Positions 1-6,409 of a stretch of 8,469 bases of DNA are shown piece after piece. The first letter of the stretch is position 1, and every line of letters begins with the position of its first letter. Position numbers and translations under genes: made by a program. The notes beneath the pieces were generated by a model. The model made no database searches, was not told the origin of the DNA, and was given only the letters and a program-made list of their open reading frames with translations. Source of the stretch: Synergistaceae bacterium (GTDB taxonomy: Bacteria; Synergistota; Synergistia; Synergistales; Aminobacteriaceae); NCBI GenBank assembly GCA_017446645.1, contig JAFSQO010000235.1, positions 1-8,469 of the forward strand. Reading direction: 5' to 3'.

Positions 1-239
1 GGATATTCACGGACGGTGATTTGAGGCGTTTAATGGAAAAGAAGGGCAGCGGTGCCTTCAGCGTAAAGATCGAGGAGGCCATGACAGCAAACCCCAGAAC
101 CATAAGCCCTGACTCACTGGCAGCCCAGGCAGTGAAAATTATGGAGCAGAACGAGATTAGCGTCTTAATTGCAGTAGAGAATAATAAACCGGTAGGGATA
201 ATTCATATTCATGAGCTGTTGAAGGCAGGTGTTGCATAA
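1..239 (+). CDS. kdsD: Arabinose-5-phosphate isomerase, C-terminal end (partial, runs off left edge)
   Basis: This is the 3' end of kdsD, whose enzyme converts ribulose 5-phosphate to arabinose 5-phosphate, the first committed precursor of Kdo. Only 78 codons are visible (3-236) plus the stop TAA. They hold the end of the CBS-domain pair that follows the SIS isomerase domain: IFTDGDLRR at the left edge, then EAMTANPRTI, a CBS core, and the closing GIIHIHELLKAGV. This ending matches the KdsD family closely. A TTG at 21 could be read as a start, but it codes for the Leu inside the conserved TDGDLRR motif, and the frame stays open to base 3, so the gene truly begins outside the window. The catalytic SIS domain is not visible. 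The stop codon abuts the kdsB ATG, which suggests coupled translation. No KdsC phosphatase is fused at the C-terminus. Confidence 0.9.
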   Translation, partial: IFTDGDLRRLMEKKGSGAFSVKIEEAMTANPRTISPDSLAAQAVKIMEQNEISVLIAVENNKPVGIIHIHELLKAGVA

Positions 240-974
240 ATGAACGTATCAAAAATTTTAGGGATAATCCCCGCAAGATATGCATCTACGAGATTTCCCG
301 GTAAGCCTTTGGCCGACATTTGCGGAAAGACTATGATTGAGCGTGTCTATACTCAGGCAATGAAGGCAAAATTACTCAGTGATGTCGTAGTTGCTACTGA
401 TGATGCAAGAATTTATGACTGCGTTAAAAGTTTCGGCGGCAAGGTTTTAATGACAGGCTCAGAGCTTCCAAACGGGACGGCAAGATGTCATGAGGCTGCA
501 AAGTTATATGGTGACAGGGCAGATTCAGTGATAAACATTCAGGGTGATGAACCTTTGCTTGACCCGATTATGATTGATGAAGTTGCAGAATTACTTAGTG
601 AAAATTACTGCGTAACTTTGTGCAGGGAATTGACGCAGGACTTCATGAATCCTAATATTGTCAAAGTCGTAATGAATCTTAGCGGAGATGCGCTGTATTT
701 TTCGCGTTCGTTAATACCATATGAGCGCAATAAAGTTAATCAGCCCGTCTATCAGCATATCGGAATTTACGGCTATAGTCTGAGCTTCCTGAATAAATAT
801 GCAGCACTTGAGCCAACACCCCTTAGTGAGTCTGAGTCTCTGGAGCAGCTGAAAATTCTTGAACACGGTTACAAGATTCGAGTGAAGATTACGAGCTGCA
901 AAAGTGAAAGCATAGGGGTCGACACTCCGGAAGATCTGCAGAGAGTGAGAGAGATAATCAATGCCGGGATTTAA
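240..974 (+). CDS. kdsB: 3-deoxy-manno-octulosonate cytidylyltransferase (CMP-Kdo synthetase)
   Basis: This cytoplasmic enzyme makes CMP-Kdo from Kdo and CTP, the activated donor for LPS inner-core synthesis. The 244 residues match the usual family length. Visible motifs are the nucleotide-binding IIPARYASTRFPGKPL at residues 9-24, ATDD at 52-55, QGDEPL at 101-106, YFSRSLIP at 153-160, QHIGIYGY at 172-179, ESLEQLKILEHG at 199-210 and GVDTPEDL at 226-233. In the loop usually read as SGT(D/E)R this protein has NGTAR (78-82), so the acidic residue there is an alanine. The ATG directly follows the kdsD stop, with only a weak AGGT ribosome site nine bases upstream. The 3' end overlaps the next gene by 14 nt, so the operon is translated as a tight unit. 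Identity is secure. Confidence 0.97.
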   Translation: MNVSKILGIIPARYASTRFPGKPLADICGKTMIERVYTQAMKAKLLSDVVVATDDARIYDCVKSFGGKVLMTGSELPNGTARCHEAAKLYGDRADSVINIQGDEPLLDPIMIDEVAELLSENYCVTLCRELTQDFMNPNIVKVVMNLSGDALYFSRSLIPYERNKVNQPVYQHIGIYGYSLSFLNKYAALEPTPLSESESLEQLKILEHGYKIRVKITSCKSESIGVDTPEDLQRVREIINAGI

Positions 975-2028
975 ACGTGTTGTAATATTAAGTGACGGTA
1001 TCAGGGGACATTTTCACCAGTCATTGGGCATAGCACAGTGGCTCGAAAGACTCGAAGAAGTGAAGATCGAACCAGTTATAGAAGTTCCCAGATTGACAGG
1101 CATTCGCAAGCTCCTCATAATGAAGATTTTAGTGAAAAAAATTGCACTGAGAGGCCCTGAATATTCCCGTGAATGGCTGAAAAATTCCGGAGCTGTTTTC
1201 GGTGACTTCAAGCCTAATACACTGTTTATCTCGGCTGGGAGTTCTGCCGCACCGTTCTGTCTGGCCCTTGCAAAAGCTACTGGGAACAAGGCAGCTGTAA
1301 TCATGACTCCGTCTGTGTTGGGAACAAAGCCGTTTGACTTTGCTGTAATCCCTGAACACGACAAGCATGATGTTAATGACAAGAACGTAATAATAACTCT
1401 TGGTGCACCTAATCATATTTATAGACCAGACCTGAAGGAAGAAGCCAAGAAGTTTTTTGCAGGGAAGGATTTTGCGGATAAAAAAATTATTGCCCTTTTA
1501 CTCGGAGGCAGTGACGCAAACTATAAATTAACACCTGAATGGGCAAAGAAGACTTTAATGCCCTTGAGAGAAATTAGCGGCGCAAAAATATTAATTACTA
1601 CTTCAAGACGAACAGGCAAAGAAGTTGATGACGTTATAGATAGGATTTTCACGGGCTGCAGGAATATCGAGTACATGCTTCTGGCCTCAAGAGAACCTGA
1701 CGTTAATCCAATACCTGCAATGCTTGGAGCAGCGACTCATGTGCTGGTCAGCGAGGACTCTGTCTCTATGGTCTCAGAGTCAATTACTGCGGGCTTTCGG
1801 GTCGGCTTAATTCGAGTCCCAAGAATCAATAATTTCGTGAAAAATTTATTAGGTTATGGGGCATCACGATTTGATGATTTATTCACTAAACTTGAAAATA
1901 AGAATTTGCTGGTTGACTTAGGGATGAGTCCAGACTTTGCGAATTTTATTGATATACCTGAACAAAAACACGGTATGAATTTCAACGAAGCACGGAGAGC
2001 AGCTGAATGCATCTTAAACATGCCGTAA
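961..2028 (+). CDS. ELM1/GtrOC1-family putative glycosyltransferase, copy 1
   Basis: This 355-residue protein resembles the Mito_fiss_Elm1 (DUF1022) family, named from plant ELM1 and found in many Gram-negative bacteria, where it is thought to be a GT-B-like glycosyltransferase of unknown substrate. Family-like motifs are SDGIRGH (11-17), IMTPSVLGTKPFDFA (114-128), HDKH (133-136), TLGAPNHI (146-153), GGSDANYK (182-189), TTSRRTG (213-219) and SEDSVSMVSE (264-273), the last being typical of a nucleotide-sugar-binding C-terminal half. No signal peptide or membrane segment is evident, so a cytoplasmic or peripheral inner-membrane site is likely. It starts inside the last codons of kdsB, 14 nt before that stop, after a purine-rich stretch. 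Its neighbour downstream is a paralogue. Position next to CMP-Kdo synthesis points to LPS core assembly. Family assignment is firm, but the reaction is inferred. Confidence 0.85.
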   Translation: MPGFKRVVILSDGIRGHFHQSLGIAQWLERLEEVKIEPVIEVPRLTGIRKLLIMKILVKKIALRGPEYSREWLKNSGAVFGDFKPNTLFISAGSSAAPFCLALAKATGNKAAVIMTPSVLGTKPFDFAVIPEHDKHDVNDKNVIITLGAPNHIYRPDLKEEAKKFFAGKDFADKKIIALLLGGSDANYKLTPEWAKKTLMPLREISGAKILITTSRRTGKEVDDVIDRIFTGCRNIEYMLLASREPDVNPIPAMLGAATHVLVSEDSVSMVSESITAGFRVGLIRVPRINNFVKNLLGYGASRFDDLFTKLENKNLLVDLGMSPDFANFIDIPEQKHGMNFNEARRAAECILNMP

Positions 2029-2051
2029 AGATATATTTAATAGAAAGAATC

Positions 2052-2058
2052 AGAGGGA
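2052..2058 (+). promoter_or_regulatory. Ribosome binding site of ELM1 copy 2
   Basis: AGAGGGA lies seven bases before the ATG at 2066, in a 37-nt AT-rich gap. It is the clearest Shine-Dalgarno in this operon. The other internal starts overlap or abut the previous gene and have weak sites. Confidence 0.6.
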
Positions 2059-2065
2059 TTTTTAC

Positions 2066-3130
2066 ATGGCAAATTTTGAACATGTTGTAGTACTAAGCGA
2101 CGGAATAAGGGGACATTATCATCAGGCAGTCGGTATAGCGAACTGGCTGCATAAACTTGGAGACGTTCAGGTTGACCCGGTTATAAACGTCCCGGTTTTT
2201 CAGGGTTTCCAGACATTATTGCACATGAAATTTTTCGTCAGGAATCTTGAATCAGATGATCCTGCTTATCCGCGTAACTGGCTGCGTTCTACAGGGGTCA
2301 GATTCAGGAAATTTGCCCCCGGAACTTTATTTATTTCCGCAGGAGGACCGGCCGCCCCTTACTGTCTGGCATTTGCACGAGCCACGAAAAACAAGTGCTG
2401 CTGTATAATGACCCCGTCCGTGTTAGGCACAAAACCCTTTGATTTCGCAATAATACCAAGCCATGACAAACATGACCCTAAAGACAAAAATATATTCGTA
2501 ACTTTGGGTGCTCCGAATCATATATGTCCCCCGGAACTTGACGAAGTATCACAGGCATTTTTCGGAGACCAGCAATTTACTACCCCAAAGGTTGTCGGAG
2601 TTGCTATCGGAGGCGGAGACTCGAATTATAAAATCACCCCGCGCTGGGTTGAAGATGTATTATCGCCGCTGAGATATGTAGACGATGCTACGATTTTGAT
2701 TACTACTTCGAGGCGTTCAGGTCCCGCAGTTGATGCAGCTGTTGAGCGTGTCTTTTCCGGTGCTCCTTCAGTCGGCAGAATGCTCCTGATGTCAAGAAAG
2801 CCCGGTATGAGCCTATTATCCGCAATGTTTGGCAGGGCTACACATGTTCTTGCTACTGAAGATAGTATCTCGATAGTGTCAGAGGCTGTAACGGCAGGTT
2901 TCAAAGTAGGCTTGATTCGAGTTGACAGGATAACCGGAAGAATCAAGAAGATGCTTGGTTACGGAGCACAACGTTTTGATGCTACGTTTGACGAGATGAT
3001 TAAACGCGGATTGATTCAAGATTTGGGCGATATTCCAAACTTCGATAGATTTTTAGAGCCTATGGAGCAAAGACATATCATAGATTTCAGCGAGGCCAGA
3101 AGGGCAGCAGAGTGGATTCTGGACCATTAA
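2066..3130 (+). CDS. ELM1/GtrOC1-family putative glycosyltransferase, copy 2
   Basis: This 354-residue paralogue of the preceding gene aligns with it without a single gap. By hand count 190 of 354 positions (54%) are identical. The same motifs sit at the same positions: SDGIRGH 11-17, IMTPSVLGTKPFDFA 114-128, HDKH 133-136, TLGAPNHI 146-153, GGGDSNYK 182-189, TTSRRSG 213-219 and TEDSISIVSE 264-273. The pair therefore arose by tandem duplication but is old enough to have diverged, most strongly at 161-180 and 311-340. An oddity is three consecutive cysteines at 111-113, where copy 1 has Ala-Ala-Val, just before the conserved IMTPS. No signal peptide or membrane span is seen. Both copies keep every recognisable motif, so both are probably active, perhaps with different acceptors. 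The substrate is unknown. Confidence 0.85.
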   Translation: MANFEHVVVLSDGIRGHYHQAVGIANWLHKLGDVQVDPVINVPVFQGFQTLLHMKFFVRNLESDDPAYPRNWLRSTGVRFRKFAPGTLFISAGGPAAPYCLAFARATKNKCCCIMTPSVLGTKPFDFAIIPSHDKHDPKDKNIFVTLGAPNHICPPELDEVSQAFFGDQQFTTPKVVGVAIGGGDSNYKITPRWVEDVLSPLRYVDDATILITTSRRSGPAVDAAVERVFSGAPSVGRMLLMSRKPGMSLLSAMFGRATHVLATEDSISIVSEAVTAGFKVGLIRVDRITGRIKKMLGYGAQRFDATFDEMIKRGLIQDLGDIPNFDRFLEPMEQRHIIDFSEARRAAEWILDH

Positions 3131-4138
3131 GTGAATTTGAAGATATTATACATAATTCCTGCTTTCGATGAAGGAGGGGCAGAGGTTCACGTTCTGAATC
3201 TCATTCGCGAGTTATCAGGAAGAAATCACAACATAACGCTTGTATCCTCAGGGGGCAGACTTGAATCACAGCTCCCTGAACAAGTGAAAATTATTAATTT
3301 ACCGGTTCACAGAAAGAATCTTTTCACAGGAGTTTATTGCGCGTTCAAGTTAAATGCTCTGAATAAAATTTATCACTGGGATTTAATTCACGTTCATTCA
3401 AGAGTTCCTGCATGGATTGGCTGGTTGTTGTCGAGGCTTTCAGGAGTCAGATTTATCGTGACAGCACACTCGCTTTATTCACTGAATGCCGGATTAATTC
3501 CCTTCAGACATGCTGCCGGGGTCATATGCGTTTCAGAATCCGTAAAGAATCACCTGCAAAAGTATTTACCCGCTGAAAATATTTGCGTAATCTGCAACGG
3601 CATAATAAAGTCAGGACTCACTCATAATTATTCAGGAAACGTAACAAGATTCTTATTTACCGGTAGATTGACGAGGCTTAAAGCTCTTGACGTAGCATTA
3701 AAGGCACTGAGTGAGTTAAAGAATTATGATTGGACTCTTGACATTTTAGGTGACGGCCCTCAACGCGGCGAGCTTGAGTCCCTGAGTCAGGGTCTTGGCC
3801 TGAATGAGCGTGTAACTTTTCACGGTGCTCAAGATAAATCACAAGTTGCTAAATTCATGAGCGAATCTTCATGCTTATTATTCCCGTCACTGCATGAAGG
3901 TATGGGCTTAGTCGTGCTGGAGGCTGTATCTTGCGGGTTAAGGGTCATTGCGTCAGACATTGAGGCACTGCATGAACTTTCAGGTGATAGACTTGTCAAA
4001 GCAGGCGATATTGAGGCGTGGCGTTGTGCTATAAAGAATTTTCTTGACACCGGAGAGAGCAGTACGTTTGACGCTGGGAAAATAATTAGCGTTCAAGAGA
4101 TGGCGGACTTGACAGAAGGATTTTATTTCACGGTTTAA
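3131..4138 (+). CDS. GT4-type (GT-B fold) glycosyltransferase
   Basis: This 335-residue protein is a retaining glycosyltransferase of the GT4 type, probably adding a sugar to the LPS core or another envelope glycan on the cytoplasmic side. The N-terminal half has EGGAEVHVLNLIREL (14-28), the glycine-rich acceptor-side loop and helix, and HVHSRVPAW (87-95). The C-terminal half has FTGRL (176-180), ILGDGP (205-210), HGAQDKSQVAKFM (231-243) and HEGMGLVVLEAVSCG (255-269). The last contains the EX7E pair, E256 and E264, that contacts the nucleotide sugar. It starts with GTG placed directly after the TAA of ELM1 copy 2, with no strong ribosome site, so coupled translation is likely. It is the last gene of the operon and is followed by a terminator. 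Donor and acceptor cannot be assigned. Confidence 0.88.
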   Translation: MNLKILYIIPAFDEGGAEVHVLNLIRELSGRNHNITLVSSGGRLESQLPEQVKIINLPVHRKNLFTGVYCAFKLNALNKIYHWDLIHVHSRVPAWIGWLLSRLSGVRFIVTAHSLYSLNAGLIPFRHAAGVICVSESVKNHLQKYLPAENICVICNGIIKSGLTHNYSGNVTRFLFTGRLTRLKALDVALKALSELKNYDWTLDILGDGPQRGELESLSQGLGLNERVTFHGAQDKSQVAKFMSESSCLLFPSLHEGMGLVVLEAVSCGLRVIASDIEALHELSGDRLVKAGDIEAWRCAIKNFLDTGESSTFDAGKIISVQEMADLTEGFYFTV

Positions 4139-4146
4139 ATAAAATT

Positions 4147-4181
4147 CCCTCCTTACTCGTGTGACTCTTCAGGAGGGTTTT
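4147..4181. terminator. Two-way rho-independent terminator between converging operons
   Basis: A perfect 7-bp inverted repeat, CCCTCCT (4147-4153) and AGGAGGG (4171-4177), encloses a 17-nt loop and is followed by TTTT (4178-4181) on the plus strand. Read on the minus strand the same stem is followed by AATTTTATTT. It lies in the 50-nt gap between the glycosyltransferase stop (4138) and the rsfS stop (4189), so it can end both transcripts. Confidence 0.75.
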
Positions 4182-4188
4182 GTTGTTA

Positions 4189-4503
4189 TTATTCTTCCCA
4201 GAGACGTTCAAGCCTGTAGAATTCCCGCCCCTTATGACTGAATACGTGAACTACTACATCACCGGCATCAAGTAATCTCCAGTTAGAGCTTTCCGCGCCT
4301 TCTACTTTGCATTTGCGCCCGGACTTATCGAGAGTCTCTTCTGCTGTCTCGATTAGGGTCTTCATGTGGACTTCAGAGTTTCCCGTTACTAACACAAACG
4401 CGTCGGAAAGGCTTCCCTTGTTTCTCAGGTCAAGAGTAATTATGTTCTCTCCGTTTTTAGCTTCTAATGCTGCTGCGAGGTCTTCGAGGATTTTGGTTAT
4501 CAT
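4189..4503 (-). CDS. rsfS: Ribosome silencing factor RsfS
   Basis: RsfS (RsfA/YbeB/Iojap family) binds ribosomal protein L14 on the 50S subunit and blocks subunit joining, lowering translation when nutrients are scarce. The 104 residues are the usual bacterial length. Recognisable segments are LSDAFVLVTGNSEVHMKTL (32-50), the VEGAESSNWRLLDAGDVVVH stretch (67-86) and the closing REFYRLERLW (93-102). It starts at ATG six bases after the kdgK stop, with only a modest AGGC ribosome site that lies across the kdgK stop. It is the last gene of the eda-kdgK-rsfS operon and ends next to the shared terminator. In many bacteria rsfS sits beside nadD. Neither nadD nor another translation gene is adjacent here. 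Identity is firm, and the regulatory meaning of the placement is open. Confidence 0.93.
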   Translation of the reverse strand: MITKILEDLAAALEAKNGENIITLDLRNKGSLSDAFVLVTGNSEVHMKTLIETAEETLDKSGRKCKVEGAESSNWRLLDAGDVVVHVFSHKGREFYRLERLWEE

Positions 4504-4509
4504 GATTGC

Positions 4510-5607
4510 CTAACGCTTTACCCTTGCACCTGCTCCGCCCATGATGGCCTCTACTTCTTTGACGTTGGCCATTGAAGTATCGCCGGGAGTCGTCATTGCC
4601 AGTGCTCCATGAGCTGCTCCGTAATTTACGGCTTTTTCAGGGTCACCAGTTGTCATTAGGCCGTAAACAAGTCCTGAAGCAAATGAGTCACCGCCGCCGA
4701 CCCTGTCCATGATTTCGAGACCATCGTATGACTTGGACATGTAAATCTCGCCGTCAGCCCAGCAAATCGCCTTCCAGTCATTTACTGTTGCGGTTCTTAC
4801 TGTTCTAAGAGTTGTAGCTACTGCCTTGAAATTCGGGTAAGTTTTAGCAGCCTCGCCGATCATTTTCTTGTAGCCGTCAAGATTAAGCTCTTTCAGGTTC
4901 TCGTCATTGCCTTCGATCTGGAAGCCTAAGCAAGCCGTGAAATCTTCTTCGTTGCCTATCATAACGTCAACATACTTCGCGACTTCTTTATTGACTTCCT
5001 GAGCCTTGGCCTGTCCCCCGATTGCGTCCCACATTGAGGGCCTGTAGTTGAGGTCATAAGAAATTAATGTGCCATACTTCTTTGCTGTCTTGCAGGCTGC
5101 TATTACTGTCTCACATGCCTGTTCAGAAAGTGCTGCGTAAATGCCTCCCGTGTGAAGCCAACGGACCCCAAGCTCTCCGAAAATGTGCTCGAAGTTCAGA
5201 TCTGCCGGAGTTGCCTGAGAGATTGCAGTGTTAGCCCTGTCCGAACAGCCTACAGCCCCGCGAATTCCGAAGCCTCGTTCAGTGAAGTTGATTCCGTTAC
5301 GGCAAATACGTCCGATTCCGTCTGTCTTCTTCCAGTAAATTAAGCTGGTGCTGACTCCGCCCTGTTCGATGAAGTCACGCATTAATCTGCCTACTTCGTT
5401 ATCTGCAAAAGCCGTGATGACTGCCGTGTCCATTCCGAAGCATTTGTGAAGACCGCGAATTACGTTGTATTCTCCGCCGCCTTCCCATGCCCTGAAGGAT
5501 CTTGCTGTCCTGATTCTGCCCTCGCCCGGGTCAAGTCTGAGCATTACTTCACCGAGACTTACTGCGTCAAATCTGCATTCACTCTTTGGCTTTAAATTAA
5601 GCTGCAT
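4510..5607 (-). CDS. kdgK: 2-dehydro-3-deoxygluconokinase (KDG kinase), PfkB family
   Basis: This ribokinase/PfkB-type sugar kinase probably phosphorylates 2-keto-3-deoxygluconate to KDPG with ATP. Motifs in its 365 residues are SLGEVMLRL (17-25), the substrate-side GGGEYNV (43-49), FADNEVGRLMRDFIEQGG (67-84), SYDLNYRPSMW (183-193), NEEDF (219-223) and the C-terminal PfkB signature DRVGGGDSFASGL (301-313). D307 in the signature is the expected catalytic base. The signature reads GGGD instead of the commoner GAGD, a variant I associate with this KDG-kinase branch. The start ATG is supported by AGGGGG nine bases upstream, inside the last codons of eda. Substrate is inferred mainly from adjacency to eda, and a related keto-sugar acid kinase is the main alternative. 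The protein is longer than a typical PfkB kinase of about 310 residues, with inserts before NEEDF and near 230-250. Confidence 0.88.
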   Translation of the reverse strand: MQLNLKPKSECRFDAVSLGEVMLRLDPGEGRIRTARSFRAWEGGGEYNVIRGLHKCFGMDTAVITAFADNEVGRLMRDFIEQGGVSTSLIYWKKTDGIGRICRNGINFTERGFGIRGAVGCSDRANTAISQATPADLNFEHIFGELGVRWLHTGGIYAALSEQACETVIAACKTAKKYGTLISYDLNYRPSMWDAIGGQAKAQEVNKEVAKYVDVMIGNEEDFTACLGFQIEGNDENLKELNLDGYKKMIGEAAKTYPNFKAVATTLRTVRTATVNDWKAICWADGEIYMSKSYDGLEIMDRVGGGDSFASGLVYGLMTTGDPEKAVNYGAAHGALAMTTPGDTSMANVKEVEAIMGGAGARVKR

Positions 5608-5613
5608 TAATTT

Positions 5614-6246
5614 TTACCCCCTAATTTCTTTCACTATGTCTGCTGCCTCGCGTACCATTGAGGCGAGTTTGTCCCATTCACCTGCTGCGATTAAGTCCTT
5701 CTTGACCATCCAGCTGCCTCCGCAAGCTATAATCTTGTTGTAATTCAGGTAATCGCGGACGTTCTTCGCGTTGATTCCGCCTGTTGGCATGAACTTTAAA
5801 TCAACATAAGGTGCTGCAACTGCCTTAATCATGTTGAGACCGCCTGCCGGTTCTGCCGGGAAGAATTTCACGACCTTGAGGCCAAGCTCCAAAGCCTGCT
5901 CCATCTCGCTGGGAGTCTGGGTACCGGGAGTTATGGGTACGCTCTTGTCAAGGCAATACTGGACGATCTTGGGATTGAGTCCTGGTGAAACGATGAACTT
6001 TGCGCCGGCATTGATTGCCCGGTCAACCTGTTCAGTTGTGAGGACCGTACCGGCTCCGACTAACATGTTCGGGAATTCACGGGCCATTACACGAATTGAC
6101 TCTTCTGCGGCTGCTGTCCTGAACGTAACTTCTGCACAGGGTAAGCCGTTCTCACACAACGCCTTTGCAAGGGGTGCTGCGTCCTTCGGGTCATCAAGAA
6201 CTACTACGGGGATAATGCCTATTTTCGCGAACTGTTCAAATATCAA
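5614..6246 (-). CDS. eda: KDPG aldolase / 4-hydroxy-2-oxoglutarate aldolase
   Basis: Eda splits KDPG into pyruvate and glyceraldehyde 3-phosphate and often also acts on 4-hydroxy-2-oxoglutarate. It is a class I (Schiff-base) aldolase with a TIM barrel. The 210 residues show EVTFRT (39-44, E39 catalytic), GAGTVLT (64-70), FIVSPG (84-89), TPGTQTPSE (106-114), KFFPAE (127-132, K127 being the expected Schiff-base lysine), PTGGI (154-158) and ACGGSWM (174-180). The start codon is TTG. No in-frame ATG or GTG lies between it and an upstream in-frame stop at 6276-6274, and this start gives a normal N-terminus for the family. GGAG is 11 bases upstream. It is the first gene of the operon with kdgK and rsfS. 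No edd (phosphogluconate dehydratase) is present, so the input is more likely KDG from uronate or similar sugars than glucose. Confidence 0.95.
   Translation of the reverse strand: MIFEQFAKIGIIPVVVLDDPKDAAPLAKALCENGLPCAEVTFRTAAAEESIRVMAREFPNMLVGAGTVLTTEQVDRAINAGAKFIVSPGLNPKIVQYCLDKSVPITPGTQTPSEMEQALELGLKVVKFFPAEPAGGLNMIKAVAAPYVDLKFMPTGGINAKNVRDYLNYNKIIACGGSWMVKKDLIAAGEWDKLASMVREAADIVKEIRG
5617..5622 (-). promoter_or_regulatory. Ribosome binding site of kdgK inside the eda 3' end
   Basis: On the minus strand AGGGGG lies nine bases before the kdgK ATG. It is formed by the last two sense codons of eda, AGG (Arg) and GGG (Gly), so the ribosome site of one gene doubles as the C-terminus of the other. 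This supports the chosen kdgK start and coupled translation. Confidence 0.65.
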
Positions 6247-6257
6247 TTTAACATCAG

Positions 6258-6261
6258 CTCC
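6258..6261 (-). promoter_or_regulatory. Ribosome binding site of eda
   Basis: GGAG on the minus strand lies 11 bases before the TTG start at 6246. The spacing is on the long side, which together with the TTG codon may hold expression down. Confidence 0.5.
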
Positions 6262-6277
6262 ATTTTTTATGTGTTAT

Positions 6278-6290
6278 GAATATTATATTC
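6278..6290. promoter_or_regulatory. Perfect 13-bp dyad over the eda -10 box, possible operator
   Basis: GAATAT-T-ATATTC is an exact palindrome around one central base. It overlaps the -10 hexamer of the eda promoter completely, a position where a bound repressor would block polymerase. With the preceding T it reads TGAAT-N5-ATTC, close to but not the same as the arginine-repressor box pattern TGAAT-N4-ATTCA, and argH lies on the other side. Part of the symmetry may be chance in AT-rich promoter DNA. Confidence 0.35.
6282..6287 (-). promoter_or_regulatory. Likely -10 box of the eda-kdgK-rsfS promoter
   Basis: On the minus strand there is a perfect TATAAT. It would start transcription near 6275 and give a leader of about 30 nt that holds the eda ribosome site. 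The -35 position has only a poor match (TAGTTT, spacing 16), so an activator may be needed. It is embedded in a palindrome (6278-6290). Confidence 0.5.
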
Positions 6291-6356
6291 GATTTTACAT
6301 GATAAACTACACTGCAAAATTACACGTTTTATTTTAACCTAAGATTTAGACCCCCC

Positions 6357-6384
6357 TAAATCCCCCCTTACCAGGAGGGACTTA
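6357..6384. repeat. C-rich imperfect hairpin upstream of argH
   Basis: A 12-bp inverted repeat with two mismatches (6357-6368 and 6373-6384) has a four-base loop TACC. Its core is CCCCCCT facing AGGAGGG, and a further run of six C (6351-6356) precedes it. No T-run follows, so it is not an obvious terminator on the plus strand. It could be a dispersed extragenic palindrome or a leader structure of the argH transcript. The rest of the 197-nt intergenic region (6247-6443) holds the eda promoter and no convincing argH promoter. Confidence 0.45.
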
Positions 6385-6409
6385 AGACAGGAGGCTGTTG
6401 CAGGGGTAA

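Noticed and set aside
21..23. TTG as the start of a 72-residue CBS-domain protein
   Set aside because: The codon lies inside the conserved TDGDLRR of KdsD and the frame is open to the window edge, so this is a partial kdsD and not a small stand-alone gene.
1014..1416. Two minus-strand open frames (122 and 95 codons) opposite ELM1 copy 1
   Set aside because: They lie wholly inside a gene with clear family motifs, have no recognisable product and look like antisense shadows.
2626..2946. Minus-strand 106-codon open frame opposite ELM1 copy 2
   Set aside because: It overlaps the conserved C-terminal half of a well-supported gene and has no domain of its own.
5152..5743. Plus-strand open frames of 63 and 92 codons opposite kdgK and the eda 3' end
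   Set aside because: They are shadows of strongly supported genes and their composition shows no sign of independent coding.
6294..6322. Possible argH promoter (TTTACA with a hexamer 17 bases downstream)
   Set aside because: The -10 position reads AAATTA, a very poor match, so I could not support a plus-strand promoter here.
5831..6337. Plus-strand 168-codon open frame opposite eda that runs into the intergenic region
   Set aside because: Most of it is antisense to the aldolase active-site region. The translation has no recognisable domain and its start lacks a convincing ribosome site.
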